64,000 bases of DNA, from positions 53,859 to 117,858 of the IMG/VR virus record IMGVR_UViG_3300046660_000385. One strand, written 5' to 3'. Positions 1-8,913 of this stretch are shown here, one piece after another. Origin of the DNA: a virus. The first letter of the stretch is position 1. Each line of letters begins with the position of its first letter. The position numbers were made by a program, and so were the translations under genes. The notes under the pieces are model-generated. The model saw nothing but the letters and a program-made list of their open reading frames with translations, was not told the DNA's origin and ran no database searches.

Positions 1-140
1 TCCCGTGCCACCGCCTGCATTATGGATCAGCATACTGCACCACTGACGCGGCCACCGGCGCGGCCCAGTGCCAGGTCGACATCAGCGCGGCCGCGATCTT
101 CGAGGCGATCAAGACCGTCTACGACGACTGGAAGGAGTGA
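1..140 (+). CDS. 3' end of an unidentified virion-region protein (partial)
   Basis: The window opens inside a reading frame that ends with TGA at 138-140. The visible tail is about 45 residues, with two cysteines near its start and the ending AIKTVYDDWKE. The next gene starts 4 bases later and the reading direction agrees with the structural block. Function cannot be told from this fragment. Its place just before an adaptor-like gene suggests a capsid-region or virion protein, which is inference. Confidence 0.55.
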   Translation, partial: PCHRLHYGSAYCTTDAATGAAQCQVDISAAAIFEAIKTVYDDWKE

Positions 141-144
141 ACCC

Positions 145-801
145 ATGACCCTGCAGGACCTCATCACCCTGTTTCGCAACGAGGCCGACGACGCCACCGA
201 ACCGTACCTGTGGAGCGACGACGAAGTCACCGAGTTCGCCAACGACGCCGAGAACGAGGCCTGCCGGCGTGCGCGCCTGATCGTCGATTCCGGCTCTGCC
301 GTGACCCAGCTGCTGGTCGACCCGATCCAGGGCGGCCTGGTGCGGCTCGACCCGGCCGTGATCTTCGTGCGCCGCGCCAAGATCGACGGCGGCCGTCCGC
401 TGCACCGCATGGCGCTGCGCGACATGGATGCGCACAACCCGTACTGGCAGAACGCGCAGCCCGGCCGGCCGCTGGCCTTCATCCCCGACCTCGATACCGG
501 CGCGCTGCAGCTGCACCCGGCGCCCGCCGAGGAGGGCCTGCTGCGCCTGACCGTGATACGCACGCCGCTGGTCGAGATGAAGGGCATGGAGGACAGCCCG
601 GAGATCGCCCCGCGCTTCCACCGCGCGCTGCGCTACTGGATGCTGTACCGCGCGTACAGCAAGCAGGACGCCCAGGCCAACGACCCGAAAAAGGCCGCCG
701 ATTCGCTGGCCCTGTTCGAGCAGGAGTTCGGCAAGAAGTCCTCGGCGATCGACGAGACCTGGATCGCGCGCGAGCAGCTCGACCACGACGGCACCTATTA
801 A
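145..801 (+). CDS. phage adaptor-like protein (DUF6682-like)
   Basis: This 218-residue protein probably joins portal and tail during virion assembly. I chose ATG 145 because GGAG lies just upstream, at the end of the preceding gene. The open frame extends further upstream but is Arg/Ser/Pro-rich there and overlaps that gene. The protein starts MTLQDLITLFRNEADD and continues with an acidic-aromatic helix (YLWSDDEVTEFANDAENEAC), the usual pattern of helical head-tail adaptors. The later IFVRRAKIDG and ALQLHPAPAEEGLLRLTVIR stretches fit the DUF6682 phage adaptor family as I remember it. Position in the virion operon agrees. The exact role is inferred from family and context. Confidence 0.65.
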   Translation: MTLQDLITLFRNEADDATEPYLWSDDEVTEFANDAENEACRRARLIVDSGSAVTQLLVDPIQGGLVRLDPAVIFVRRAKIDGGRPLHRMALRDMDAHNPYWQNAQPGRPLAFIPDLDTGALQLHPAPAEEGLLRLTVIRTPLVEMKGMEDSPEIAPRFHRALRYWMLYRAYSKQDAQANDPKKAADSLALFEQEFGKKSSAIDETWIAREQLDHDGTY

Positions 802-818
802 CCCACCCGGAGGCAATC

Positions 819-920
819 ATGCAGGCAAGACTGAGACCGAACAAGAAATGCGGCTGCACCCTGGAACAGGCCGTGTTCCTCATCCTGCTGTGGAACGCCT
901 GTGTACGCGCGGCTCGCTAA
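819..920 (+). CDS. small cysteine-containing hydrophobic protein (33 aa)
   Basis: ATG 819 follows a GGAGG Shine-Dalgarno sequence at 809-813. The 33 residues carry a basic N-terminus, a CGC motif and one short hydrophobic stretch (AVFLILLWNACV), which could be a membrane anchor. Its end overlaps the start of the next small frame by 20 bases. I do not recognise it. The strong ribosome binding site supports translation; function is unknown. Confidence 0.5.
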   Translation: MQARLRPNKKCGCTLEQAVFLILLWNACVRAAR

Positions 921-1068
921 GGCCTGGGCCGCGGCCGTCGACCGCACCCTCGACCTGCTCTGGGACGTGACGCTGCCGGTGTCGACCCGCTGCCCGGTGT
1001 GCGCGTTCTGGCGCGGCGTCGCCCTCGGCGGCGTGTCGATGCTCGTGATCGAAGGGATCGCCCGGTGA
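901..1068 (+). CDS. small protein with possible membrane segment (55 aa, GTG start)
   Basis: This GTG-started frame overlaps the 819 gene and ends in TGA 1066-1068, which itself overlaps the GTG of the next large gene at 1065. This tight coupling supports a real gene. It has a CPVC motif and a hydrophobic C-terminal half (RGVALGGVSMLVIEGIA). With the 819 frame it forms a pair of tiny, possibly membrane-linked proteins inside the virion operon. No function is assigned. Confidence 0.45.
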   Translation: MYARLAKAWAAAVDRTLDLLWDVTLPVSTRCPVCAFWRGVALGGVSMLVIEGIAR

Positions 1069-2270
1069 AACCGATCCAGATCAAGGGTTTCCGCGGGATC
1101 AACAACCTGCAGGGACCCGAGTCGATCCAGGCGGTCCCGGGCCGCGACGATCCGCTGGTCGAGCTGGCCGACGCCGTCAACGTCGACATCGACGACCGCG
1201 GCGGCCTGCGCCGGCGCCTCGGCCAGTCGCTCCTGATCCCGGGCGAAGCCCATTCGCTGTACGCGGACGGCGAGCACTGCGTGTATATCCAGGGCGACAT
1301 GATGTATTCGCTCGACCGCTCGATGGTGCCGACCGCCGTGGCGATGGGCCTCGACCCACTGCCGATGGCGTACGTCACGGTCGGCAACCGGGTCTACCAC
1401 ACCAACGGCAGCGACTCGGCCGTGTTCGAGGACGGCTACGTGCGCAGCTGGGGCATCCCGCTCGCCGCGACCGCCGTCGCCGCGTCCGCCACCCTCGGGC
1501 ACCTGCCGGCCGGCGCCTACCTGTTCGCCATGACCCTGCTGCGCGAGGATGGCCAGGAGTCCGGCACCGGCATGGCCGGCCGCATCGACCTGCCCGACAA
1601 CAGCGGCCTGGTGTTTTCGTGGGACGTCCCGCGCGACCCCGGGATCATGCGCGCCGTGCTGTACCTGTCGCAGGCCGACGCCGAGACCCTGTTCCTGGCG
1701 GCCGAGGCTGATGCCGGCGCCGGCCAGTATACGTATACAGGCGGGCCGCGCTCGATCCCGCTGGCCACCCAGTGGCTGGACCAGCCACCCGCCGGCCGCG
1801 CGCTGGCGTTCTACAAGGGCCGGATCTACATCGCCCGCGGCGAATTCCTCTACGCCACCACGGCCCTGTCCTATGAGCACTGCGACCTGCGCGACTACCG
1901 CGCGATCGACGGCAGCGCGATCCTGCTGCTGGCCGCCGTGGAGTCCGGCCTGTTCGTCTCGACCTCCCACGCCGTGTACTTCCTGTCCGGCAGCAGCTTC
2001 GGCGAGGGCGCGCTGGTCAAGAAGCTCGACGTGCCGGCCGTGGCCGGCTCGATGGTCCACGGCGACGCCGGCGAGATCCTCGGCAACCCGCAGCTGGCCG
2101 GCCAGGTGGCCGCCATGTTCGCCACCAGCCTCGGGATCGTGCTCGGCCTGCCCGACGGCACCATCCTGAACCTGACCGGCGAGCGCTACCAGCTGCCGCC
2201 CGTGCGCAGCGGCGCCGCCCTGCTGCGCCCCGGCCCCGACCACCACTACCTGCTCGCGCTCGACGCCTAG
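1065..2270 (+). CDS. putative virion protein, beta-rich (401 aa)
   Basis: I chose GTG 1065 because it overlaps the previous stop and begins VKPIQIKGFRGINNLQGPES. The longer upstream extension from 999 is Arg-rich and unlikely. The body is a series of beta-strand-like segments with repeated Y-A-x-G-E and V-Y-x-x-x-G patterns (SLYADGEHCVYIQGD, VGNRVYHTNGSDSAVFEDG, YKGRIYIARGEFLYATT), suggesting a beta-propeller-like fold. Similar proteins lie near the head-tail joint in podovirus-like genomes. It probably forms part of the tail or neck, but family membership is not certain. The gene ends before a palindrome and a terminator, so it closes a transcription unit. Confidence 0.55.
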   Translation: MKPIQIKGFRGINNLQGPESIQAVPGRDDPLVELADAVNVDIDDRGGLRRRLGQSLLIPGEAHSLYADGEHCVYIQGDMMYSLDRSMVPTAVAMGLDPLPMAYVTVGNRVYHTNGSDSAVFEDGYVRSWGIPLAATAVAASATLGHLPAGAYLFAMTLLREDGQESGTGMAGRIDLPDNSGLVFSWDVPRDPGIMRAVLYLSQADAETLFLAAEADAGAGQYTYTGGPRSIPLATQWLDQPPAGRALAFYKGRIYIARGEFLYATTALSYEHCDLRDYRAIDGSAILLLAAVESGLFVSTSHAVYFLSGSSFGEGALVKKLDVPAVAGSMVHGDAGEILGNPQLAGQVAAMFATSLGIVLGLPDGTILNLTGERYQLPPVRSGAALLRPGPDHHYLLALDA

Positions 2271-2294
2271 CACAGCGTTCAACGCTGTCAAGTC

Positions 2295-2332
2295 CTGAAT
2301 TCGGTACTGAACTGGCTTCGTACCGAATTCAG
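2295..2332. repeat. perfect 13-bp inverted repeat, 12-bp loop
   Basis: CTGAATTCGGTAC at 2295-2307 is the exact reverse complement of 2320-2332, separated by 12 bases. It lies 25 bases after a stop codon and just before a terminator. The arms are AT-richer than the surroundings. It could form an RNA hairpin that protects the 3' end of the upstream transcript, or be a protein-binding site. No second copy was noticed. Confidence 0.75.
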
Positions 2333-2348
2333 TTCGCTTTCCCCAAGC

Positions 2349-2377
2349 AGCCCCGCATCCAGCGGGGCTTTTTTTTT
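2349..2377 (+). terminator. rho-independent terminator
   Basis: AGCCCCGC (2349-2356) pairs perfectly with GCGGGGCT (2362-2369) around a 5-base loop, followed by a run of nine T up to 2377. It separates the 1-2270 unit from the genes starting at 2413. Confidence 0.9.
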
Positions 2378-2412
2378 GCCCCGCTGACGGGGTTGACCCA
2401 AGGAGATTCACC

Positions 2413-3183
2413 ATGACGCTGCGCCTCTCGACCGCCGCCCGCGACTACATCAATAGCGCCGGTTCCCTGAAAGCCGCCTTCCAGGACGGCCAGATCCAGA
2501 TCTATTCCGGCTCGCAGCCGCCCAGCGCGGACGCCGCGCCCACCGGCACCCTGCTGTGCACCGTCACCGCCAGCTCGGCCGCCCGCACCGCCGAGGTGCT
2601 GGCCACCGGCACCGTAACCCTGTCCGGCAGCGCCGGCTCGGTCAACAGCGTCACCGTCGACGGCGTCTCGGTCATGGACGTGGCCGTGCCGTTCACCACC
2701 GACCTGACCACCACCGCCGCGCTGGTGGCCGCCGCGATCAATGCCGCGCGCTCGGTGCCGGACTACACGGCGACGTCGGCCGGCGCGGTTGTCACGATTT
2801 CCGCCCCGCGTGGCATGGGCCTGGCCGCCAACGGCCTGGTCGTGGCCGCCGACGCCACCACCATGACCGCCACCGTGGCACCGATGTCCGGCGGCGTCAC
2901 CGCCGCCAACGGCCTGAAATTCAGCGCGTCCAGCGGCGGCGTAGTCTCGAAACTGGACAGCCAGGCCTGGTCCGGCGTGGCGGTGGCAAGCGGCACTGCC
3001 GGCTGGTTCCGCTTCACCGGCTCGGTGGCCGACTCGGGCGCGGTCGACTCCACCGCCAGCCAGGTCCGCATGGACGGCGCGATCTCGACCTCGGGCGCGC
3101 AGCTGAACATGTCGAGCACCCTGCTCACCTCGGGCGCCACGCAGACCATCGCCAGCTTCCCGATCACCCTGCCGAGCGCATAA
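2413..3183 (+). CDS. putative structural protein (256 aa)
   Basis: The start is set by AAGGAG a few bases before ATG 2413. The protein begins MTLRLSTAARDYINSAGSLK, followed by an IQIYSGSQPPSADAAPTGT segment. The middle reads like an immunoglobulin-like or beta-sandwich repeat (GSVNSVTVDGVSVMDVAVPF). It is rich in Thr, Ser, Ala and Val with no cysteine cluster or enzyme motif. I recall similar proteins in phage virion clusters, but their exact role (decoration, tail or head completion) is not known to me. It leads the second virion transcription unit, right after the terminator. Confidence 0.6.
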   Translation: MTLRLSTAARDYINSAGSLKAAFQDGQIQIYSGSQPPSADAAPTGTLLCTVTASSAARTAEVLATGTVTLSGSAGSVNSVTVDGVSVMDVAVPFTTDLTTTAALVAAAINAARSVPDYTATSAGAVVTISAPRGMGLAANGLVVAADATTMTATVAPMSGGVTAANGLKFSASSGGVVSKLDSQAWSGVAVASGTAGWFRFTGSVADSGAVDSTASQVRMDGAISTSGAQLNMSSTLLTSGATQTIASFPITLPSA

Positions 3184-3195
3184 GGGGAGGCGCGC

Positions 3196-4470
3196 ATGGC
3201 GACCGACGGCAACATCAACCTGGGCGACCTGAGCGGGAAGGTCACGCCGTTCCTGCTGGCAGGGTCGCTTGAGTCGGCGCTGCCGTTGCCGCCGTTCGCG
3301 CTCGACGCCACCGGCGAGACCGGCCAGGCGTTCGAGGGGTTCGCGCCGGCCCTGCAGCTGGCGGCGTTCAGCGGCGACGGCGGCATGGCCGACGGCATGG
3401 TGCTGCGCGCGCCGCGCCTGCAGGCGCTGGCGGTCGCCGGTGCCAGCATCAACGCGATCCTCGCCCTGCCGGCCTTTGGCGCGGCCGGCTCGCTCGACGG
3501 GCCACTGGCCCTGCCGCCCCTGGCCCTCTCGGCCAGCGGCGCCGCCGGCGCCACCGCCCAGGGCGCGCTGGCGCTGTCCGCGTTCCAGCTGGCGGCGCAG
3601 GCGATCGACCACGCCGCCCTCGCGCTGCCGCCGTTCGATCTGGCCGGCGCGATGCTGGCGGGACAGCTGGCGCGCGGGCAAAGCCAGCTGGCCGGCTGGA
3701 TTCTGGACGCCGAGGCCTGGCGTGACACCCTTGCCAGCGGCCAGGCCCAGCTGCCGCTGCTGCAGTTGCAGGCGGTCGGGCGCGCCGACAGCGCGATCGA
3801 CGCCGTCATCACCCTGAGCGCCCCGGAACTGGCCGCCGCCGCCGTCAGCGGCAGCGTGGCCACCGCTTCCCTGACCGTGCCGCTGTATGCCAGCGCGGCG
3901 GACGGCGAGGGCGGCCCCGGCGCCATCGCCGAGATCATCGGCAGCGCGACCGTGCTGCTGCCGGCGTTCGGCGCCAGCGCCGTCACCGTGCACCTGGCCC
4001 GCCCGGCCGCCGCCGCCGTGCTGCTCAACACGCGCATCAAGGGCGTCACCCGCTACGAGGGCCTGGCCGCCAACAGTTTCGCCACCTTCGCCGGGGTCCA
4101 GCTGGCCGCCACCCCCGACGGGATCGTCGCGCTGATGGGCGAGACCGATCTCGGATTCCCGATAACGGCCAGCATCACGGCCGGCACCAGCGACTTCGGC
4201 GCTGCCGAGAGGAAGCGGATCGAGGCCGGCTACGTCGGCTACCGGGCCGGCGGCGACATGGAACTGACGCTTATCACCGACGAACACCACGAATACACCT
4301 ACCGGCTCGCCGCGCGCCAGATGGCCGATGCGATTCACGGCAATCGCGTGAAATTCGGCCGTGGCGTGGACGGCCGCTACTGGCAGTGGAAGCTGGCCAA
4401 CACGGGCGGCGGCGCGTTCGAGCTGGCCAGCGTGCAGCTGGACGTGGTTCCCCTGTCGCGCAGCGTATGA
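3196..4470 (+). CDS. repeat-containing virion protein (424 aa)
   Basis: GGGGAGG precedes ATG 3196. Residues about 20-270 are low-complexity repeats built on L-P-x-F-x-L-x-A-x-G-x-x-G-x-A units (for example LPPFALDATGETGQ, LPPLALSASGAAGA and LPPFDLAGAMLAGQ). The last 150 residues form a more normal domain with NTRIKGVTRYEGLAANSFAT and a TLITDEHHEYTYRL segment. The repetitive beta architecture suits a tail fibre or tail-surface protein, which is inference. Its stop overlaps the next start as ATGA, showing translational coupling. Confidence 0.55.
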   Translation: MATDGNINLGDLSGKVTPFLLAGSLESALPLPPFALDATGETGQAFEGFAPALQLAAFSGDGGMADGMVLRAPRLQALAVAGASINAILALPAFGAAGSLDGPLALPPLALSASGAAGATAQGALALSAFQLAAQAIDHAALALPPFDLAGAMLAGQLARGQSQLAGWILDAEAWRDTLASGQAQLPLLQLQAVGRADSAIDAVITLSAPELAAAAVSGSVATASLTVPLYASAADGEGGPGAIAEIIGSATVLLPAFGASAVTVHLARPAAAAVLLNTRIKGVTRYEGLAANSFATFAGVQLAATPDGIVALMGETDLGFPITASITAGTSDFGAAERKRIEAGYVGYRAGGDMELTLITDEHHEYTYRLAARQMADAIHGNRVKFGRGVDGRYWQWKLANTGGGAFELASVQLDVVPLSRSV

Positions 4471-6530
4471 GCGGCAACGACGGCAAGATCGACGATGTCC
4501 GGCCGTATGGCGGCCTGGTGCAGGTGCAGACGGCCGGCGACCCCGAGCTGGCCATGTCGTACCGCCTGGACGGCCTGCGCCTGCTGGGCAAGCTGCTGAA
4601 CACGACCGCGCTGACCTCGCGCCAGGACGACGGTCCGGGCGGCTTCCACCAGCTGGTGCGCATGCAGCCGGACGGCACCCGCCTGAGCGCGATCACCAAC
4701 AACGGCCATCACATCGTGCGCATCGAAACCCCCGAGGCGCTGCGCGAAAGCGAGGCCGGCACCCACAGCGCCCACGTCTCGACGCCGCCCCAGTCCGAGC
4801 ACCAGCGCCACAACGTCGAGGGCGGCTTCAAGGACCCGCCGCTGCCGTGGCCGCCGATGCCGCAGCACAAGCACGAGGACGAGGAAGAAGAAGAAAAGAA
4901 GGACGGCTACGAGTACATGTGGGTCGGCGCCCGCTACACGAGCCAGAACGTGCCGTTCGACGTGCTGGCCGCCATGATGATCGAGCCGGACAGCGCCCCC
5001 TTGTTCCGCGACAGCGAGCTGCCCAAGCGCGGCATCGTCGACAACATCAACTGGTGGGGGATCAATGCGCTGGCCGTCAAGCAGGGCGACGACGGCGAAT
5101 GGAGCCTGGACACCGAGCCTTATGGCGTGTTCCCGGACGTCGACAGCGCGATCCAGGACCTGTACGACAGCTGGTACGGCAACTTCGGCGGCCCCGGCGG
5201 CGAGTTCGACCGCGCCGAGAACCACATCGTGCTCGGCACCCACGCGATCGAGGTCGAGGTCAACAACGACGACGACGGCAGGTTCCTCATTTCGGCCAAC
5301 GGCCTGCGCTGCGAGTCGATCTACCAGTGGCAGCCCGGGATGAACGACCAGTGGGTCGGCTACGACCCCTACGCCACCGACCAGACCGGCGCCGCGGTGC
5401 GCAACGTCGGCGACCGCCAGCTGGGCGATTATTTCAGGGACGCCCCGAACGTGCTGTGGGACGTGGTGTTCACGCTCGACCCCTACGAGGACCTGCAGGA
5501 CACGCCCTGCGACGACCGCCCGGCCATGCTGGGCGCGCGCCGCGCGCTGGAACGCGAGGCCGGCATGGTCACGCAGATCCTGCCGGGCGACTACATCCTG
5601 GCCCTGCATGCGATGGACACCATGCCGCAGCTGCGCTCAAACCGCGCCGGCCAGCAGATCCCGCTGTACCAGAGCGACCAGAGCGGCCTGGCGTACCGCA
5701 GCACGTTCTCCGACTACGACGAGTACATGAAGCCGGTCGACACCACGACCAACCTGGGCGTCGAGATCGAGGTCCGGCTGGGCAAGGGCAACCGCGAGAC
5801 CGTCTACAACTTCTCGACCACGATCCCCGAGTCGAGCTACGACAACTGGGTCAACTATCCGTACGGCATGGACTGGTGGGAGCCGTGCGACCCGGACGGC
5901 GGCCCGAACCCGGCCGGCCTGAACTTCGCGCCGCAGTATCTCGCCATCAACCCGCTGGCCGGCACCGCGGAGTGGGTCAACCACGACAAGGTCGACCTGT
6001 ACCCGATCCTCGGCGGCGGCCACTACAGCCACCCCGGCGACACCCGCGTGCCCCTGTTCATCTACATCCACGTCGTGCCGTGGTCCCAGCCGTCCGACGA
6101 GCACTGGGCCGAGAACGCCGGCCGCGCGCTGTTCAAGGTGCTGGAAGCGGCCACCGCCGGCGTGTACGGCGCCTCGATGATGAGCGACCCCGGCGGCGAA
6201 GGCGGCTGCGTCGCCATCTTCGAGGGCACCAGCAAGTCGATGCTGTGGAAGTACAACGCGATGTCCCAGGCGCTGGAAGCGGTGCCGGTGGTGAGCGAAG
6301 TCGACGACTATCCGTACGGCTGGCAGGAGGACCCGAACAGCCCCAACGGCGGCTTCCAGAGTCCCTACGAAATGACGATGTACTGGTACTACCCGTACAA
6401 GTACATCGAGCGCAACAACTGCAACAACAGCATCGGCATCGCCATCACGGCCGTCTACGACTCGTTCAGCTTCGACCACGGCCAGCACCGCTATTTCGCC
6501 GACCCGCCCGACACCGGCGACTGCTGCTGA
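4467..6530 (+). CDS. large virion-region protein of unknown fold (687 aa)
   Basis: I chose ATG 4467 because it overlaps the previous stop as ATGA. The upstream extension of the frame is Arg-rich. The protein is acidic and aromatic, with a charged run (HEDEEEEEKKDG) near residue 140 and many W/Y-containing segments (YDSWYGNFGGPGGEFD, YGMDWWEPCDPDGGP). It ends with a cysteine pair. No enzyme motif is visible. Size and operon position suggest a tail or host-recognition component, but I do not recognise a family. Confidence 0.55.
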   Translation: MSGNDGKIDDVRPYGGLVQVQTAGDPELAMSYRLDGLRLLGKLLNTTALTSRQDDGPGGFHQLVRMQPDGTRLSAITNNGHHIVRIETPEALRESEAGTHSAHVSTPPQSEHQRHNVEGGFKDPPLPWPPMPQHKHEDEEEEEKKDGYEYMWVGARYTSQNVPFDVLAAMMIEPDSAPLFRDSELPKRGIVDNINWWGINALAVKQGDDGEWSLDTEPYGVFPDVDSAIQDLYDSWYGNFGGPGGEFDRAENHIVLGTHAIEVEVNNDDDGRFLISANGLRCESIYQWQPGMNDQWVGYDPYATDQTGAAVRNVGDRQLGDYFRDAPNVLWDVVFTLDPYEDLQDTPCDDRPAMLGARRALEREAGMVTQILPGDYILALHAMDTMPQLRSNRAGQQIPLYQSDQSGLAYRSTFSDYDEYMKPVDTTTNLGVEIEVRLGKGNRETVYNFSTTIPESSYDNWVNYPYGMDWWEPCDPDGGPNPAGLNFAPQYLAINPLAGTAEWVNHDKVDLYPILGGGHYSHPGDTRVPLFIYIHVVPWSQPSDEHWAENAGRALFKVLEAATAGVYGASMMSDPGGEGGCVAIFEGTSKSMLWKYNAMSQALEAVPVVSEVDDYPYGWQEDPNSPNGGFQSPYEMTMYWYYPYKYIERNNCNNSIGIAITAVYDSFSFDHGQHRYFADPPDTGDCC

Positions 6531-6551
6531 TCCCCTTTCCCGGAGCGCCCC

Positions 6552-8903
6552 ATGAGCCTGAAAGACTTCGACCCGAGCGACCTCGACCCGGACAACCCGC
6601 CCGATCCGCCACTGCCGATCCCGCTGCCGGCGCCGATGCCGCTGGCGCCGCTGCCCACCCTGCCGCCGCCGCCGCTGCTGTCGAGCATGCCGATGTTCCC
6701 GCCACCGGCGGAAACCGGCTCGTTGGGTGGCGGCGGCCCGGCCGTGGTCGACCCGGTCGGCGTCGATCCGCACGACCCGGCGACATGGAACATCCTGGAC
6801 GACGGCAACGACGTCGCCCGCATCGTCCAGAGCTTCCTCACCGCCTCCGACGACGCCCAGAGCGCCGCGTTCGAGGCGCTGTCGAACCTGTACTCGGTGA
6901 TGACGGGCTTTACCCCGCTGAACCAGCCGAGCCTGGCGTCCGGCCAGCTGGCCCAGCCGACACTGGCGCCGCCCCCGCCTGACCCCGGCCCCGGCGACAA
7001 CCAGTTCCCGTCGCTGCCGCCGATGCCGCCGATCGGCCGGGTCGACACCTTCGAGCCGCCGCCGCCGCCGCTGTTCGACGTCGCCGCCCCCGCCATTGCC
7101 GACCTCGAACTGCCCGACCCGATCGACGTCACGATGCCGGACGAGCCGGTGCTGCTGGACGTGGTCGCGCCGCCGCCGCCCGACTTCGTGCTGCCGCCAA
7201 GCCCGACCCTGATCGAACTGGCGATCCCCGAGCCGCCGGCGATCGAGCTGCCGCTGTTCGACGCCAGCCTCGGCGCCCGCCCCGAGCTGCCCGCGACCGC
7301 GCTGGTCTACCACGAGGTCGAATACAACTCGGCGCTGCTGAACGCCGCCAACGCGCGCCTGGGCCAGCTGCTGCTGGACGAGCGTGCCACCGGCATCCTG
7401 CCGGAACACGAGCAGGCACTGTGGGAGCGGGCCGCCGCGCGCGAAGCGCAGCTGACCCGCCGCGCCGTGGGCGAGGCCCAGCGCATGCTGCGCGCCCGCG
7501 GCTTCGCCATGCCGGACGACACGCTCGCGCGCGTGGTGCAGCAGGCCCTGCACGCCGGCATGGCGCGCTCGAACGCGCTGGCGCGCGCGGTCGCGGTCGA
7601 ACGCGCCAACCTGGCCCAGCAGAACCTGCGCTTTGCGATCGAGGGCACGATCTCGGCCGAGGCGCGCATGCTCGACAAGCACAACGCCGTGCAGCAGCGC
7701 GCCCTCGAAGCGGCCAAGGCCGTCATCGCCACCGAGATCCAGCTGTTCAACGCCCAGGTCAACCTGATGCGCGCCGACGTCGCCGCCTTTTCGATGAAGG
7801 CCGAGGTGTTCAAGGCCAGGCTGCAGCAGGCGCTGGCTTCTGTTGCCGTCTACCGCGCCCAGATCGAGGCCGCGATCGTGCGCGGCGAGGTCAACGGCCA
7901 GATGCTGGCGATCTACCAGGCGCAGATCAACGGCGTGCGCGTGGTCGCCGACACCTATAAAACCCAGGTCGAGGCGGCCCAGCAGATGGCCGACGCCAAC
8001 AAGGCGCGCGCCGACCAGTACAAGGCCCGGATCGAGGCCTACCAGGCGCAGGTGTCGGCCATGCAGAGCGACTACGAGCGCTACGCCGCCGCCGTGCGCG
8101 GCCAGACCGAGCGCGCATCCCTGTTCGAGAAGCAGGTCGGCGCGTTCCGCGCCCGCGTCGGCGGCTTCGAGGCGCTGGTCAAGGCCAAGACCGGCCTGAT
8201 CGACCTGGCCGTCAAGGCCGAGGTCGAATTCCCGCTCGAAGAATACCGTGCCCGCACCGACGCCTACCGCGCCAGTTCCGAGGTGGCGGTCGAGCAGGTG
8301 AGGGCGCTGGCCAGCCAGTACGGCGCGCGCGTGCGCGCGTTCGCTACCGCCGAGGGCGTGGCGATGGAGAACGCCGAGGTCGGCGTGAAGGTGGCCCAGG
8401 TCGTGGCCGAGGCCGCGATCAGCGCAGCCAGCCTCGGCGTCGAGACCGCCCGCGAGAACCTGGCCGCGACCCAGATCCGCACCCAGATGACGGAGCAGGC
8501 CGCACGCTCGGCCGCGCAGATCGCCGGCCAGATCGGCGCCGCCGCCGCCTCGATGACGACCACCCACACCATGACCAGCAATGCCAGCTCGTCCTCGACC
8601 AGCAACAGCGACACCACGTCGAGCAGCTTTGTCAACAGCACGACCGCGGTCAACTCGACCAGCAACAACGTGAGCATGAACCACAGCGACAGCACCATTT
8701 CCGGCAACACCACGAACAAGACCGTCAGCAACGTGACCGGGCGCCACAACAACCGCGGCACCAGCAACACCTACAGCAATGCGACCAGCGTCAACTACAG
8801 CGACTCGCATTCGGTCGCAATGAGCAACACGAACAGCATGACCAACAACTTCACGTTCGCTTCGTCGTTCGAGCGCGTCGACCGTACCGTGCACAAGGAT
8901 TGA
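6552..8903 (+). CDS. virion protein: Pro-rich N-terminus, coiled coil, Ser/Asn/Thr-rich tail (783 aa)
   Basis: Residues 1-250 are dominated by Pro and acidic residues. Residues about 250-660 are long Ala/Glu/Gln/Arg helices with heptad character (AEVFKARLQQALASVAVYRA). The last 120 residues are almost entirely Ser, Thr and Asn (SNASSSSTSNSDTTSSSFV). The next gene encodes a paralogue with the same three-part plan, so a duplication occurred. The architecture fits an elongated tail-fibre or tail-tube-associated protein; this is inference. No catalytic motif is visible. Confidence 0.6.
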   Translation: MSLKDFDPSDLDPDNPPDPPLPIPLPAPMPLAPLPTLPPPPLLSSMPMFPPPAETGSLGGGGPAVVDPVGVDPHDPATWNILDDGNDVARIVQSFLTASDDAQSAAFEALSNLYSVMTGFTPLNQPSLASGQLAQPTLAPPPPDPGPGDNQFPSLPPMPPIGRVDTFEPPPPPLFDVAAPAIADLELPDPIDVTMPDEPVLLDVVAPPPPDFVLPPSPTLIELAIPEPPAIELPLFDASLGARPELPATALVYHEVEYNSALLNAANARLGQLLLDERATGILPEHEQALWERAAAREAQLTRRAVGEAQRMLRARGFAMPDDTLARVVQQALHAGMARSNALARAVAVERANLAQQNLRFAIEGTISAEARMLDKHNAVQQRALEAAKAVIATEIQLFNAQVNLMRADVAAFSMKAEVFKARLQQALASVAVYRAQIEAAIVRGEVNGQMLAIYQAQINGVRVVADTYKTQVEAAQQMADANKARADQYKARIEAYQAQVSAMQSDYERYAAAVRGQTERASLFEKQVGAFRARVGGFEALVKAKTGLIDLAVKAEVEFPLEEYRARTDAYRASSEVAVEQVRALASQYGARVRAFATAEGVAMENAEVGVKVAQVVAEAAISAASLGVETARENLAATQIRTQMTEQAARSAAQIAGQIGAAAASMTTTHTMTSNASSSSTSNSDTTSSSFVNSTTAVNSTSNNVSMNHSDSTISGNTTNKTVSNVTGRHNNRGTSNTYSNATSVNYSDSHSVAMSNTNSMTNNFTFASSFERVDRTVHKD

Positions 8904-8913
8904 GGAGGACCCG

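Larger units (their letters stand above)
2271..2412 (+). promoter_or_regulatory. intergenic regulatory stretch between virion operons
   Basis: This 142-base gap is the only sizeable one in the plus-strand virion block. It holds a perfect 13-bp inverted repeat (2295-2332), an intrinsic terminator (2349-2377) and the AAGGAG Shine-Dalgarno site for the gene at 2413. No clear sigma-70 promoter was seen. Confidence 0.5.
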
